From Chitinivorax sp. PXF-14 (GTDB lineage: Bacteria > Pseudomonadota > Gammaproteobacteria > Burkholderiales > SCOH01), in NCBI RefSeq assembly GCF_040812015.1, contig NZ_JBFNXJ010000011.1, positions 1 through 64,000 of the forward strand: a stretch of DNA of 64,000 nt, given 5' to 3'. The first letter of the stretch is position 1. Every line of letters begins with the position of its first letter. The translations under genes and the position numbers were made by a program. Of the stretch, positions 1 through 8,427 are shown in pieces. The notes beneath the pieces are model-generated. The model did not search any database. It was not told the origin of the DNA and was given only the letters and a program-made list of their open reading frames with translations.

Positions 1-80
<80 letters not shown>

Positions 81-99
81 CATTGGCTGTCAGGCCCGC

Positions 100-1101
100 T
101 CAGTAATAGCTGTGCTCCGGCTTCACCTTGCCGCGGAAGATCTTGTAGACAAAGGCGGTGTAGCCGACCGTGATCGGCAGCGAGATCGCCACCAGCACCA
201 GCACGAAGTTGAGCGAACTGGCCGGCGCCGCCGCCTGCCAGAAGGTCATCGCCGGCAGCACGAAATACGGCCACAGGCTGACGGCGAGCCCGACGAAGCC
301 CAGCAGGAAGATGCCGACCGCACAGTAGAACGGCCGCCGGTCACGCCCGAGCCTCAAGCCGCGGAACAGGCCGACGAACAGCGCCACGGTGGCGAGCGGG
401 ATCGGCGACAGGTAGACGAAGTTGGGCAGGCTGAACCAGCGCTCGGCAATCCAGTGATATTCGAGCGGCGTCTTCATCGAGATGCTCGCCAGAAACCCGG
501 CCATGGCCACCGCCAGCGGCCGGGTGATGCTGCGCGCCCAGTCGCGCGTGGCGCCGCCGGTCTTCATCACCAGCCAGGCCGCGCCGAGGAAGGCATAGGC
601 GAGGATCATGGCAAAGCCGCAGGTGATGCCGAAGCTCGTCAGCCAGTCGAAGCTGCCGCCGGCGTATCTGCCATCCACCACCTTGAAGCCGTGGATCACC
701 GCGCCCACGATGAGCCCCTGGGCGAAGGCCGCGAGCATCGAGCCCACGGTGAACGAGGTGTCCCAGATCCAGCGGCTCTGCTTCGCCTTCATGCGGAACT
801 CGAAGGCCACACCGCGGAAGATCAGCGCGAACAGCATCACCATGATCGGTATGTAGAGCGCAGGCAGCAGCACCGCAAACGCCTTGGGGAAGGCCGCGAA
901 CAGGATGCCGCCGCCGTAGATCAGCCAGGTCTCGTTGCCGTCCCACACCGGCGCGATCGACGACATCATCAGGTTGCGGCTCTCGTCGGCCGGCGCCCAC
1001 GGGAAGAGAATGCCGATGCCGAGATCGAATCCATCGAGAATCACATACATGACGATGCCGAAGACGATCATCAGCGCACAGATCAATGCGGCGTCCATCA
1101 T
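100..1101 (-). CDS. cioB: Cytochrome bd-type quinol oxidase subunit II (CIO-type CydB/CioB)
   Basis: Membrane subunit of the bd-family terminal oxidase that transfers quinol electrons to oxygen in the cytoplasmic membrane. The 333-residue product begins with a hydrophobic helix followed by VILDGFDLGIG, a hallmark of subunit II, then WDGNETWL, and has about eight or nine further hydrophobic segments. The length matches the short CIO-type CydB rather than the longer E. coli form. The start overlaps the cioA stop (ATGA), so translation is probably coupled. An AAAGGAG ribosome site lies 4 bases before the first ATG and 7 before a second ATG at 1098, which is the alternative start. Confidence 0.93.
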   Translation of the reverse strand: MMDAALICALMIVFGIVMYVILDGFDLGIGILFPWAPADESRNLMMSSIAPVWDGNETWLIYGGGILFAAFPKAFAVLLPALYIPIMVMLFALIFRGVAFEFRMKAKQSRWIWDTSFTVGSMLAAFAQGLIVGAVIHGFKVVDGRYAGGSFDWLTSFGITCGFAMILAYAFLGAAWLVMKTGGATRDWARSITRPLAVAMAGFLASISMKTPLEYHWIAERWFSLPNFVYLSPIPLATVALFVGLFRGLRLGRDRRPFYCAVGIFLLGFVGLAVSLWPYFVLPAMTFWQAAAPASSLNFVLVLVAISLPITVGYTAFVYKIFRGKVKPEHSYY

Positions 1102-2519
1102 TGGGCTCCTTTGCTGTCGGGCGTGTACAGGCTGGCGTGGCCGGCAACGGCGAGCCATTCGCCTTCCGCATGCTGCTCCGCTGGCGTCTCGCCGGGCAGC
1201 GGCAGCGGGCCGCGCTGTACCAGGTGGTGGCAATAGTAGAAGAAGGCGATCAGCATCAGGCCGTAGACGACCAGATAGGCCGCGAGCGAACTGGCCACGG
1301 CGGCAGCGGGCACCGGCGACACCGCGTCGGCGGTGCGCAGGATGCCGTCGATCAGGTAAGGCTGGCGGCCGATCTCGGCCACCCACCAGCCGGCGATGGT
1401 GGCGACGAAACCGGCCGGCGTCAGCAGACAGGCCAGCCACAGCAGCGGCCGCGCCTGATACAGCCGCCCGCCGCGCCGCAGCCCAAGCCCCGTTACGCCC
1501 AGCGCGATGAACGCGAGGCCGAGCCCCACCATGACGCGGAACGAGAAGAACACCGGCGCCACGGGCGGGCGATCTGCCCTGGGCCATTCGGTCAGCCCCT
1601 TGATCTCGCCATCGAGATGGTGCGTGAGGATCAGGCTGGCGAGCCCGGGCACCTTGACCTCATGCTCGTTGCGCTCGTGATCCTTGTCCGGCACGGCGAA
1701 CAGCAACAGCGGCGCCTGCCGCTCGGTGTGCCAGACACCTTCCATCGCCGCGATCTTGCGCGGCTGGTCGCGCAGCACCTGCAGCCCGTGGTTGTCACCA
1801 ACCAGCACCTGCAGCGGTGCGAGAAACAGCAGCAGCCACAGCGCGAGCGAGAATCCCTTGCGCGCGATCTCGACATGCTGGCGTTTGATCAGATACCAGG
1901 CACAGACCCCCGCCACCATCACCGTCGCCGACAGGTAGGAGGCCAGCAGCATGTGGGTGACGCGGTACGGGAAGGAGGGGTTGAAGATCACCGCCCACCA
2001 GTCCTTCACCACCATCACGCCGTCGATCATCTCGACCCCGGCCGGCGTGTGCAGCCAGGAATTGGCCGACACCACCCAGAACGCCGAGTTGTGCGTGCCG
2101 AGCATCACCAGAAAGGTGGCGAGGTAGTGCAGGCGCGGGCTGACACGATCCCAGCCGAACAGCATCACGCCGATGAACGCCGCCTCGAGGAAGAAGGCCG
2201 TCATCACCTCCACGCCCATCAAAGGGCCGAGCACCGAGCCGGCAATGCGCGACAGCTCGCTGAAATTGGTGCCGAACTGCCAGGCGAGCGGGATGCCGGT
2301 CACCACGCCCATGCCGAAGGCGAGCGCGAAGATCTTGACGAAGAATTTGTAGAGCTTGAGATAAACCGTGTCGGCGGTCTTCAGCCACAGGGTTTCGAGG
2401 ATGAACAGGAACAGGCAAAGGCCAATGGTGAGGCTGGGCCAGACGATGTGAAAACTCACCGTGAAGGCGAATTGCAGACGCGACAACAGGGCCGCGTCCA
2501 GAACGGCGGGGTCGAGCAT
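1098..2519 (-). CDS. cioA: Cytochrome bd-type quinol oxidase subunit I (cyanide-insensitive type, CydA/CioA)
   Basis: Haem-bearing catalytic subunit of a bd-family quinol oxidase, 473 residues. FTVSFHIVWPSL near the N terminus carries the conserved haem histidine, and GDNHGLQ opens the periplasmic quinol (Q) loop. The Q loop is short, which together with the length places the protein in the CIO branch rather than the classical long-Q-loop CydA branch. A conserved GRQPY motif precedes the last helices, where E. coli has GRQPW. A GGAG ribosome site lies 9 bases before ATG. It lies 75 bases downstream of the amidotransferase gene on the same strand and overlaps cioB, suggesting one operon under the FNR-type box at 3410. 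Confidence 0.93.
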   Translation of the reverse strand: MLDPAVLDAALLSRLQFAFTVSFHIVWPSLTIGLCLFLFILETLWLKTADTVYLKLYKFFVKIFALAFGMGVVTGIPLAWQFGTNFSELSRIAGSVLGPLMGVEVMTAFFLEAAFIGVMLFGWDRVSPRLHYLATFLVMLGTHNSAFWVVSANSWLHTPAGVEMIDGVMVVKDWWAVIFNPSFPYRVTHMLLASYLSATVMVAGVCAWYLIKRQHVEIARKGFSLALWLLLFLAPLQVLVGDNHGLQVLRDQPRKIAAMEGVWHTERQAPLLLFAVPDKDHERNEHEVKVPGLASLILTHHLDGEIKGLTEWPRADRPPVAPVFFSFRVMVGLGLAFIALGVTGLGLRRGGRLYQARPLLWLACLLTPAGFVATIAGWWVAEIGRQPYLIDGILRTADAVSPVPAAAVASSLAAYLVVYGLMLIAFFYYCHHLVQRGPLPLPGETPAEQHAEGEWLAVAGHASLYTPDSKGAQ

Positions 2520-2594
2520 GTGGTTCTCCAGGGTTATATTTTTTTATCCTCCCTCCCCCTTCCGGGTGTTGTTATCGGGCCAGACGATCGCGCA

Positions 2595-3311
2595 TCATTT
2601 GTGCGCGGGATGGCCGCGCCCAGGCGCTGCCGGGCTCAATGCCAGCCAGCGATCGAGCAGCGCGAAGCACAGCTCGCGATTGGCCTCGAAGTGGCGGCGC
2701 TCGGCCTGCAGCGCGGCCGGCGGCTGCACGAATTGCCCACCACCGGCCAGCTCGTCCGCGCCGTGTTGAATCAGCCCGTCGAGCCAGTCGGGCGTCGCTT
2801 CGAGATGAAACTGCAGGGCCAGCGCCTGGTCGCGCCAGGCAAAGCCCTGGTGGCGCGTGAGCGTGCTGCTGCCGAGCGACTGGGCGCCTTCTGGCAGATC
2901 GAAGGTATCGCCGTGCCAGTGCAGTGGCGTGAAGCGTTCGGGCAGGGGCCAGCCCGACTGCGCGCTGGCAACGGGGAACCAGCCGATCTCGCGTTCGCTG
3001 TTGCGGTAGACGCGCGCACCGAGCACATGGGCCAGCAGCTGCGCGCCGAGGCAGATGCCAAACACCGGGCAGCCCATCGTCAGCGCCTTGCGGATCGCGG
3101 CCTTCTCGGCCACGAGCCACGGGCAGCTTGCCTCGTCATGCACGCCCATCGGCCCGCCGAGCACGATCAGCGCTTCGTCTGGCGTCGGCAGCGCGGGCGG
3201 CTCACCGTCAAACAGGCGATGCAGCACCAGCGGCAAGGCGCGCGCGGCGGCCCAGTCCGCGATCAGGGCCGGGCCTTCGAAAGCAACATGCTGGTAAACG
3301 TGAAGCCGCAT
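2595..3311 (-). CDS. Class I glutamine amidotransferase-like protein (GuaA N-terminal-like)
   Basis: The 238-residue product is a stand-alone class I glutamine amidotransferase domain. GGPMGVHD forms the oxyanion/substrate loop, GICLGAQLLAHVLG holds the nucleophilic cysteine, and a downstream FHLEATPDW supplies the histidine and glutamate of the triad. Such proteins resemble the glutaminase half of GMP synthase; the acceptor here is unknown. The ATG at 3311 was preferred over an upstream in-frame start because the product then begins MRLHVYQH, as family members do. It is the first gene of a likely three-gene unit with cioA and cioB. Why an amidotransferase sits with an oxidase is not clear. 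Confidence 0.85.
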   Translation of the reverse strand: MRLHVYQHVAFEGPALIADWAAARALPLVLHRLFDGEPPALPTPDEALIVLGGPMGVHDEASCPWLVAEKAAIRKALTMGCPVFGICLGAQLLAHVLGARVYRNSEREIGWFPVASAQSGWPLPERFTPLHWHGDTFDLPEGAQSLGSSTLTRHQGFAWRDQALALQFHLEATPDWLDGLIQHGADELAGGGQFVQPPAALQAERRHFEANRELCFALLDRWLALSPAAPGRGHPAHK

Positions 3312-3409
3312 AAAAGCAAACCTTATCAATATTCATAAACAGGCACCGGATGAAAAAACCGGCCCCACACATCGGCGAATCAACAAACCCAGCGTCAGCC
3401 GGCATCAAA

Positions 3410-3423
3410 TTGATTCACATCAA
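3410..3423. promoter_or_regulatory. FNR/ANR-type binding site
   Basis: TTGAT-TCAC-ATCAA is an exact match to the FNR/ANR consensus (TTGAT, four bases, ATCAA). It lies in the 195-base gap between the divergent amidotransferase-cioAB operon and the LysR gene. Cyanide-insensitive oxidase genes in Pseudomonas are known to respond to ANR, so oxygen-responsive control of cioAB is a reasonable inference. The sequence alone does not show which of the two divergent promoters it controls. Its centre is about 105 bases from the amidotransferase ATG and 90 from the LysR ATG. Confidence 0.65.
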
Positions 3424-3506
3424 GAAAACGAGCCGATTCTAGGCGCCTGCCAGACAAGTTCCCAATACTTTATACTTCTCACACCAATAAGTTTTACTTA
3501 TGAAAA

Positions 3507-4421
3507 ATGCTAGAAACCCGCCAGCTACGCTATTTCGTCGCCGTTTATGAAGAGCAGCACGTCGGCCGCGCGGCACAACGGTTGTTCGTATCGCAGCCGG
3601 CGCTGTCGCAACAGCTCAAGCAGCTCGAAAGCCAGCTCGATGTGCTGCTGTTCGAACGCGAGGGCAAGCGCATCCGCGCCACCTCGGCCGCCCACCTGCT
3701 CTACCGCCATGCACAGGCGGTACTGCGGCAACTGCAGGAGGCCCAGGCCGAGCTCAAGCAGCATGCGCGCAGCCCGCTCACCACGCTGAGCCTGGGCGTG
3801 CTGCAGACGGTGAACCATGCGATCGTGTCGCAGCTGATCCGCCGCATGGGTGTGCTGAGCCCCGAGATCACGCTGCACATCGAGGAGCTGTCAGGCGAAG
3901 AAATCGAGCAGGGGCTGCTCGACGAGCGGCTGCAGATCGGCATCGGCTTCACCCCGCCTAGAAACAGCAGCATCCGTGCCGAGGAGCTGTTTTCCGACCG
4001 CTTTTACGCCGTGATGCCGCCCAATCACAAGCTGGCCATCTTCAACCGCGTGCCGGCAGTGCTCGTCTGCAGTGAGCCCGCCTACCTGCTGAGCCGCCCC
4101 TACCGCACGCGCCAGCTGTGGGACGAGGCCACCGCCAAGGCCGGCCTCACACCCAATGTGGTGGCCGAGATGAACCGCATCAGCGGCATTCTCGATGCGA
4201 TCAAGCGCAACGGCGGCATGACGGTGTTGCCGGGCTTCTCGGCCGTGCCCTTCCACGATCCCGAGCTGGTGTGGAAGCTCGTCGTCGAGCCCGAGGTGAT
4301 GCGCACGGTGGGTGTGCTCTACCTGCCGCGCGGCGAGCTGCCGCCGGTGGTGCGGGTGATGATCGAAACGGTGCGCGAGCTGCTGCAGGGCCAGGGAGAG
4401 CCGGCTGGGGCGCAGTACTGA
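3507..4421 (+). CDS. LysR-family transcriptional regulator (CynR-like)
   Basis: A 304-residue LysR regulator. The N-terminal winged helix-turn-helix (residues about 1-60, with LRYFVAVYEEQHVGRAAQRL and SQPALSQQLKQLE) binds DNA, and the remainder is the periplasmic-binding-protein-like effector domain. The N terminus resembles the CynR/CbbR branch. It is transcribed away from the amidotransferase-cioAB operon, the usual arrangement for a LysR protein controlling its neighbour, but the effector is unknown. A TATACT at 3471-3476 is a possible -10. Confidence 0.9.
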   Translation: MLETRQLRYFVAVYEEQHVGRAAQRLFVSQPALSQQLKQLESQLDVLLFEREGKRIRATSAAHLLYRHAQAVLRQLQEAQAELKQHARSPLTTLSLGVLQTVNHAIVSQLIRRMGVLSPEITLHIEELSGEEIEQGLLDERLQIGIGFTPPRNSSIRAEELFSDRFYAVMPPNHKLAIFNRVPAVLVCSEPAYLLSRPYRTRQLWDEATAKAGLTPNVVAEMNRISGILDAIKRNGGMTVLPGFSAVPFHDPELVWKLVVEPEVMRTVGVLYLPRGELPPVVRVMIETVRELLQGQGEPAGAQY

Positions 4422-4549
4422 GCGTTCCGGCGGGCGCGGTAACGCTGGACAGTGGGCGATGGCGTTGCCGCGTCACCGCGCAAGGCGGTGAACTATGATG
4501 AAACTGATACTCGATTCGCCTGCGCATCCCTGCCTGAATGGAGGCCATC

Positions 4550-4978
4550 ATGCCCGATCTCTCCGACACCAGCACGTCCGACCAATCGATCTACGCCATC
4601 CACGACAGCAAGACGGCAACGATCATCTATGTCGGCCGCACCACCTACGCGCGCGACGGCGAGCGCTTCGTCGAGCACGTCAACAACGATGTCGGCTACC
4701 CCTGGCACAAATCGCTGTTCAGCGACGTGGCCTATCAGTCGGACGACGCCACCAAATGGCCCTACTACCCGAGCAAGCTCGAGAACTGCAAGGAGTTCAC
4801 CGAGCTGGAAACGGCCGCGGCGGAACAATACTGGTGGGAGAAACATGGCGGCCTGAGCGGCAAGCTGTTGAACAAGCAGCAGCCGCTGACGCTCGCCACC
4901 TTCAATAAATACCGTACCGCCAAAACCTATCGCGGCACGAGCAAGGGCTTTCCCTCAGGCTGGGCACCCAAGCTGTAG
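4550..4978 (+). CDS. Small orphan GIY-YIG-like nuclease domain protein
   Basis: The 142-residue product is essentially one domain with the landmarks of GIY-YIG endonucleases in order. They are SIY (Tyr15, for GIY), IIYVGRT (Tyr27-Val28-Gly29, for YIG), GERFVEH (Arg39 and His43), AAEQYWW (Glu92, the metal-ligand position) and LLNKQQP (Asn108). This assignment is from pattern recognition. The layout resembles nuclease domains at the tips of polymorphic toxins more than UvrC or homing enzymes, but no delivery domain is attached. TGGAGG 5 bases upstream selects the ATG at 4550 over the one at 4538. No immunity gene is evident: a mutarotase follows convergently after 7 bases and a LysR gene precedes. 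Confidence 0.6.
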   Translation: MPDLSDTSTSDQSIYAIHDSKTATIIYVGRTTYARDGERFVEHVNNDVGYPWHKSLFSDVAYQSDDATKWPYYPSKLENCKEFTELETAAAEQYWWEKHGGLSGKLLNKQQPLTLATFNKYRTAKTYRGTSKGFPSGWAPKL

Positions 4979-4985
4979 CGGTGCG

Positions 4986-5888
4986 TCAGCCTGCCGCGCC
5001 CGAGATGGCGAGGCGGGCATGATGGCTGGCGCCCGGCGCCAGCATCAGCGTGTCGTCGGCGACATTGCCGCACTCGACGCACAACATCTGCCGATACTCG
5101 TCGTCACCCATGTCGGCCAGGCGCCGCGCCTTGTCGATCCACGGGTTCCACACCACGGCGCTGGCGCAGCCATGGGCCTGCAGGTGGATGCGCCGCCCGC
5201 CGGCCTGATCGTGGATCAGGTAGTCGCCGCCCGCGCCGACATACATGCGGTCCACCTCGTCGGCAAAGCGCACAGCGCCGTGCTGCAGCTTGCGCGCCAT
5301 AGCGTCGAGCTGGTCGATGTAGCTGACGCCATCGAGGCCATCGACGGCCGTGTCGGCAATATCGGATACCGGGAAGTAGCTGTGCAGCGCGTAGCTCATG
5401 CCGGCCGGCGTGGTGCCCCGGTTCGTCACGCTGAAATCGAGCTGGAGTTCGCGCCCAAGGCGGTAGCACAGGCTCAGTTCGAAGGCATGCGGCCAAATGG
5501 CGCGGCAGACAGCGCTGTCTCGCAGCACGAAGGCCACGCTGACCGAGTCGGCCGCCACCTCCACCTGGGCCAGCTGCCACGGCAGCACGCGCGCAAAGCC
5601 ATGGGCCGGCTGCGTGGCGTCGCCCGGATGCGGCCCGAACCACGGCCAGCAAAGCGGAATCCCGCCACGCACGGCCTTGCCGGGCTGGTAGCGCGCCTGC
5701 GCCGAGCACCACAGCAGCGGCGGCTGGCCTGCCGGCTGGAACTCGAGCAGCTGCGCGCCTTGTGGCGTGATGCTGGCGCGCAGTCCGGCGTGCTCGATGA
5801 CGATGATGGGCAGACCATCGGCACTATCGATAACGGAAAAGCCCGGATAGGGTTCAAGTTGGGCACGCAGCGCGTCTGCTTCGGTCAT
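4986..5888 (-). CDS. D-hexose-6-phosphate mutarotase (YeaD-like aldose 1-epimerase)
   Basis: The 300-residue product belongs to the galactose-mutarotase fold family that interconverts anomers of hexose 6-phosphates in the cytoplasm. Recognisable elements are RGGIPLCWPWFGPHP in the N-terminal half, HGFAR, SYALHSYFPVSDI with the catalytic histidine region, and a C-terminal VVWNPWIDKARRLADM followed by MLCVECGN carrying the catalytic glutamate. The ATG at 5888 was chosen because residues encoded upstream to 5927 lack family resemblance. It is followed at some distance by the gsp cluster on the same strand and is probably independent of it. Confidence 0.88.
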   Translation of the reverse strand: MTEADALRAQLEPYPGFSVIDSADGLPIIVIEHAGLRASITPQGAQLLEFQPAGQPPLLWCSAQARYQPGKAVRGGIPLCWPWFGPHPGDATQPAHGFARVLPWQLAQVEVAADSVSVAFVLRDSAVCRAIWPHAFELSLCYRLGRELQLDFSVTNRGTTPAGMSYALHSYFPVSDIADTAVDGLDGVSYIDQLDAMARKLQHGAVRFADEVDRMYVGAGGDYLIHDQAGGRRIHLQAHGCASAVVWNPWIDKARRLADMGDDEYRQMLCVECGNVADDTLMLAPGASHHARLAISGAAG

Positions 5889-5973
5889 GACGGATCGGAA
5901 TTGGGAAGGAAGGGCGCAAGCATACAAGAGCCCTGCGCGGCCCGTAAGCCGTATCGGCCCTGATAGGGGCGGG

Positions 5974-6711
5974 TTACTTGAGCGAGGTGTTCAGGTAGTA
6001 GGTACCGTCCGCGCTGGGCTGGCCCGCAGCGGACAACAGCGCGCGCAGCTTGTCGGCCTGCACCGCATCGGGCCTGAGCTGCAGCCGGATCGACGCGCCG
6101 CGGCTGGCGGTCCAGTCACCGTCGCCGGTGACCTGCAGGGCCGCCGGGCCCAGCGTGGCAACCTTGCCGAGCAGCCCGCGCGGGCCGGCCTTGGCATCGA
6201 GCCGGTAGTCGCCGAGCACCGGCACCGCCACCATGCCGGACGACGCCTGATGCCATTCGATCACGGCATTGCCGGCCTGCTCGTTGGCCGAGGCGTTGAA
6301 GGATGGCGTGGACAGGCTCAGCAGGCCGCCCAACTGGTAGGTGCGGATCGCGGGCACGGCGCCGGACAGCGCGGACAAGGGCACGCTGATGCGGGTATCG
6401 CTCAGCGCGACGTCGCCGAAACCGATCGACGCCACCAGCTGCTGCCCGCCGGCCACCTTCAGCTGCAGTTTCGCCCGCCCGAGCAGCAGCGCCCACGGCG
6501 ACAGCTGCCAGTCGAGCTGCTGCCACAGCGGCTGGCCATCGAGCGCCAGGCTGGCCGCCTGTCCGTGCCACACCGAGCCCTTGACACCGCTCAGCGCCAC
6601 GCGCCCCGGCAAGGCCTTGTCCAGCGCGGCGGGCACCAGGCTGGCCGGTGCATTGGCCAGCATGAACAGCGCATAGGCGCACACGCCGCCCGCGATCAGG
6701 CGTCCCGTCAT
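5974..6711 (-). CDS. gspN: Type II secretion system protein N (GspN)
   Basis: Last gene of the gsp cluster, 245 residues. It has one N-terminal membrane helix (about residues 5-25) and a long periplasmic part rich in beta-strand-like segments; ALSGVKGSVWHG and LDWQLSPWALLLGRAKL are typical of GspN. The family is an accessory inner-membrane component whose exact role is unsettled. Its ATG overlaps the gspM stop by four bases, indicating coupled translation. Confidence 0.85.
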   Translation of the reverse strand: MTGRLIAGGVCAYALFMLANAPASLVPAALDKALPGRVALSGVKGSVWHGQAASLALDGQPLWQQLDWQLSPWALLLGRAKLQLKVAGGQQLVASIGFGDVALSDTRISVPLSALSGAVPAIRTYQLGGLLSLSTPSFNASANEQAGNAVIEWHQASSGMVAVPVLGDYRLDAKAGPRGLLGKVATLGPAALQVTGDGDWTASRGASIRLQLRPDAVQADKLRALLSAAGQPSADGTYYLNTSLK

Positions 6712-7178
6712 GGGCGCGCCAGCTCGATCTGCGCCTTGACCATGCCGGCATCGGGCAGCGATACGACGCTGGCCACGGTCGCCTGGATCCCCTGCTCCGC
6801 CTGCAGGCTGTTGAGCGCCTGCGTCAGCGCGGCAAACGAGGCGTTATCGAGCGTCACCGTCACGCGCTTGCCGTCGCCGACGAGCTGCGCCTTGTCGATG
6901 CCATTGGCGCGCAGGGCGTTGTCGACCGCCGCCTGCACCGGCAGCTCGTTGTGCTGCGGCTGGGCGGCGCCCTTCGCGTCGTTGACGATCTGTTTCAGCG
7001 CGGCGAGATCCTGCTCCATCCGCGGCACCACGCGCAGCAAGCGCTGACGTTCGTTCAGCACCGGCTGCCACAGCAGCGCATAGAGCAGCATGAGGCCGAG
7101 CAGCGCCGCGCCGACGGCGAGAATCAGGCGTTCGCGTGGCTCGCGCTGTTGCCACAACAATTGCAGTTGCTGCTTCAT
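6708..7178 (-). CDS. gspM: Type II secretion system protein M (GspM)
   Basis: The 156-residue bitopic inner-membrane protein of the secretion platform has a short cytoplasmic N terminus (QLLWQQREPRERL), one helix at about residues 19-38 and a periplasmic ferredoxin-like part. QLLWQQREPRERL is the usual GspM pre-helix signature. GspM pairs with GspL in the assembly platform. The gene overlaps both gspL (four bases) and gspN (four bases). Confidence 0.87.
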   Translation of the reverse strand: MKQQLQLLWQQREPRERLILAVGAALLGLMLLYALLWQPVLNERQRLLRVVPRMEQDLAALKQIVNDAKGAAQPQHNELPVQAAVDNALRANGIDKAQLVGDGKRVTVTLDNASFAALTQALNSLQAEQGIQATVASVVSLPDAGMVKAQIELARP

Positions 7179-8419
7179 TTGCGCCCCGCCACGATGATCT
7201 TGCCGCTCTGGCCGCCGTTTCCGGGCGGGCCATCGAATGTTGCGGCCATGCCCGCGCCGTTGAGCCGCTGCAGCAGCGCATCGGCCGCGGCCGGGTTGGG
7301 AAACTTGCAGTCGAGCGTCAGTGTGCTGCCACGGAAATCGATGCCGTTGAGCGACACCTCGCCGAGCAGCGGCGCCAGCGCCTGCAGGCGCCCGAGCAGG
7401 CCGTCAGGCGGCAGGCCACCGCCCGACTGCGCGCTGCGCGATTGCGCAATGCGCTGCGCCTGCAGCAGCGGATTGAGAATGGGGCCGTTGGGCATGATCT
7501 TGCGCAGCTCGGCCGTCATCTGCTGGTCGAGCTGTTTGCGCTTGTAGCCGAGCGAGGCCCAGTCGGCCACCACGCTACCCATGTAGATCACCAGCGCGAT
7601 GCCGGCGAGCCACAACGTGGGCTTGAGGCGCTTCCAGTCGACATCGAGCGTGGCCGACGTGGCGAACTCACCCTGCAGCAGGTTGATGGCATCGCCCGAC
7701 ACTGCGGCGGCGCCCCAATCGAGCGCCGGTGCCTCGACGATCTCGAGCCCATCGGCCTGCCAGCCAGCGGCCAGGGCCGCGTCGGCACCGTGCAGCACCA
7801 GCCGTGCCGGCGATTCCGCCGCGCGCGCCAGCGCCAGGCCGATTTCCACGGGCAGCGCGGCGGAGGTGGCGTCGAAACTGAAACCTTCGGCTTCGCTCAC
7901 CCGCACATAGCCGCGCCCCTCTTCCATCGCGGCGTGCCAGACGCCGCGCTCCACCGGCAGCAAGGCCGCGCTGCTGTAGGCCGCACCTAGCTTGATGCCG
8001 AGCTTGCCCAACGTGGCAATCAGCAGCTTGAGCCAGGGCCGGCCAACGACGACGGCCGGGAACAGCTTGTCGCGTGAGCCGCCGAGCGCGATATGGCATT
8101 GCTCGGGGCTCGCCAGCAGGCGATCTTCGAGTGCGAAGGCAGCAAGCTTGAAGGCCTGCTTGCGCGAGGCCGTGGGTAGCGTGATGTTGACCGACAGCGC
8201 CATCGGCGCGGGCAGCAGCAACTCGATCAGGCGGCTTTGGCGGTAGCTGCCAGGGTCGCCCTGGCCGCGTTCGAGCACGCGTCCATCAGCGGCGGTGGCA
8301 ACCCAGTCGAAAACGGGATGATCCGGGTCGAACCCGGCAGGCAAGGCGAGGCGAAGTCTGTGCAATGGCGTGTTCTTGTTGTGTGCCACCCGCCGTTTCG
8401 GCAGGCGGGCGGCCTGCAC
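7175..8419 (-). CDS. gspL: Type II secretion system protein L (GspL)
   Basis: The 414-residue platform protein has an actin-like cytoplasmic domain (about residues 1-240), which in this family recruits the GspE ATPase. A single membrane helix (WLAGIALVIYMGSVVADW) and a periplasmic ferredoxin-like domain that contacts GspM follow. The start is uncertain: GTG at 8419 gives the longest frame and a second GTG at 8389 is possible; neither has a strong ribosome site. It follows the unknown gene at 8428-8844 with a gap of only eight bases and overlaps gspM. Confidence 0.85.
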   Translation of the reverse strand: MQAARLPKRRVAHNKNTPLHRLRLALPAGFDPDHPVFDWVATAADGRVLERGQGDPGSYRQSRLIELLLPAPMALSVNITLPTASRKQAFKLAAFALEDRLLASPEQCHIALGGSRDKLFPAVVVGRPWLKLLIATLGKLGIKLGAAYSSAALLPVERGVWHAAMEEGRGYVRVSEAEGFSFDATSAALPVEIGLALARAAESPARLVLHGADAALAAGWQADGLEIVEAPALDWGAAAVSGDAINLLQGEFATSATLDVDWKRLKPTLWLAGIALVIYMGSVVADWASLGYKRKQLDQQMTAELRKIMPNGPILNPLLQAQRIAQSRSAQSGGGLPPDGLLGRLQALAPLLGEVSLNGIDFRGSTLTLDCKFPNPAAADALLQRLNGAGMAATFDGPPGNGGQSGKIIVAGRK

Positions 8420-8427
8420 ACGCGGGA

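Noticed and set aside
1086-3338. Long plus-strand open frame opposite the oxidase operon (750 codons)
   Set aside because: It is antisense to cioA, cioB and the amidotransferase, is full of Arg, His, Gln and Gly runs, has no family features and arises from the GC-rich codon bias.
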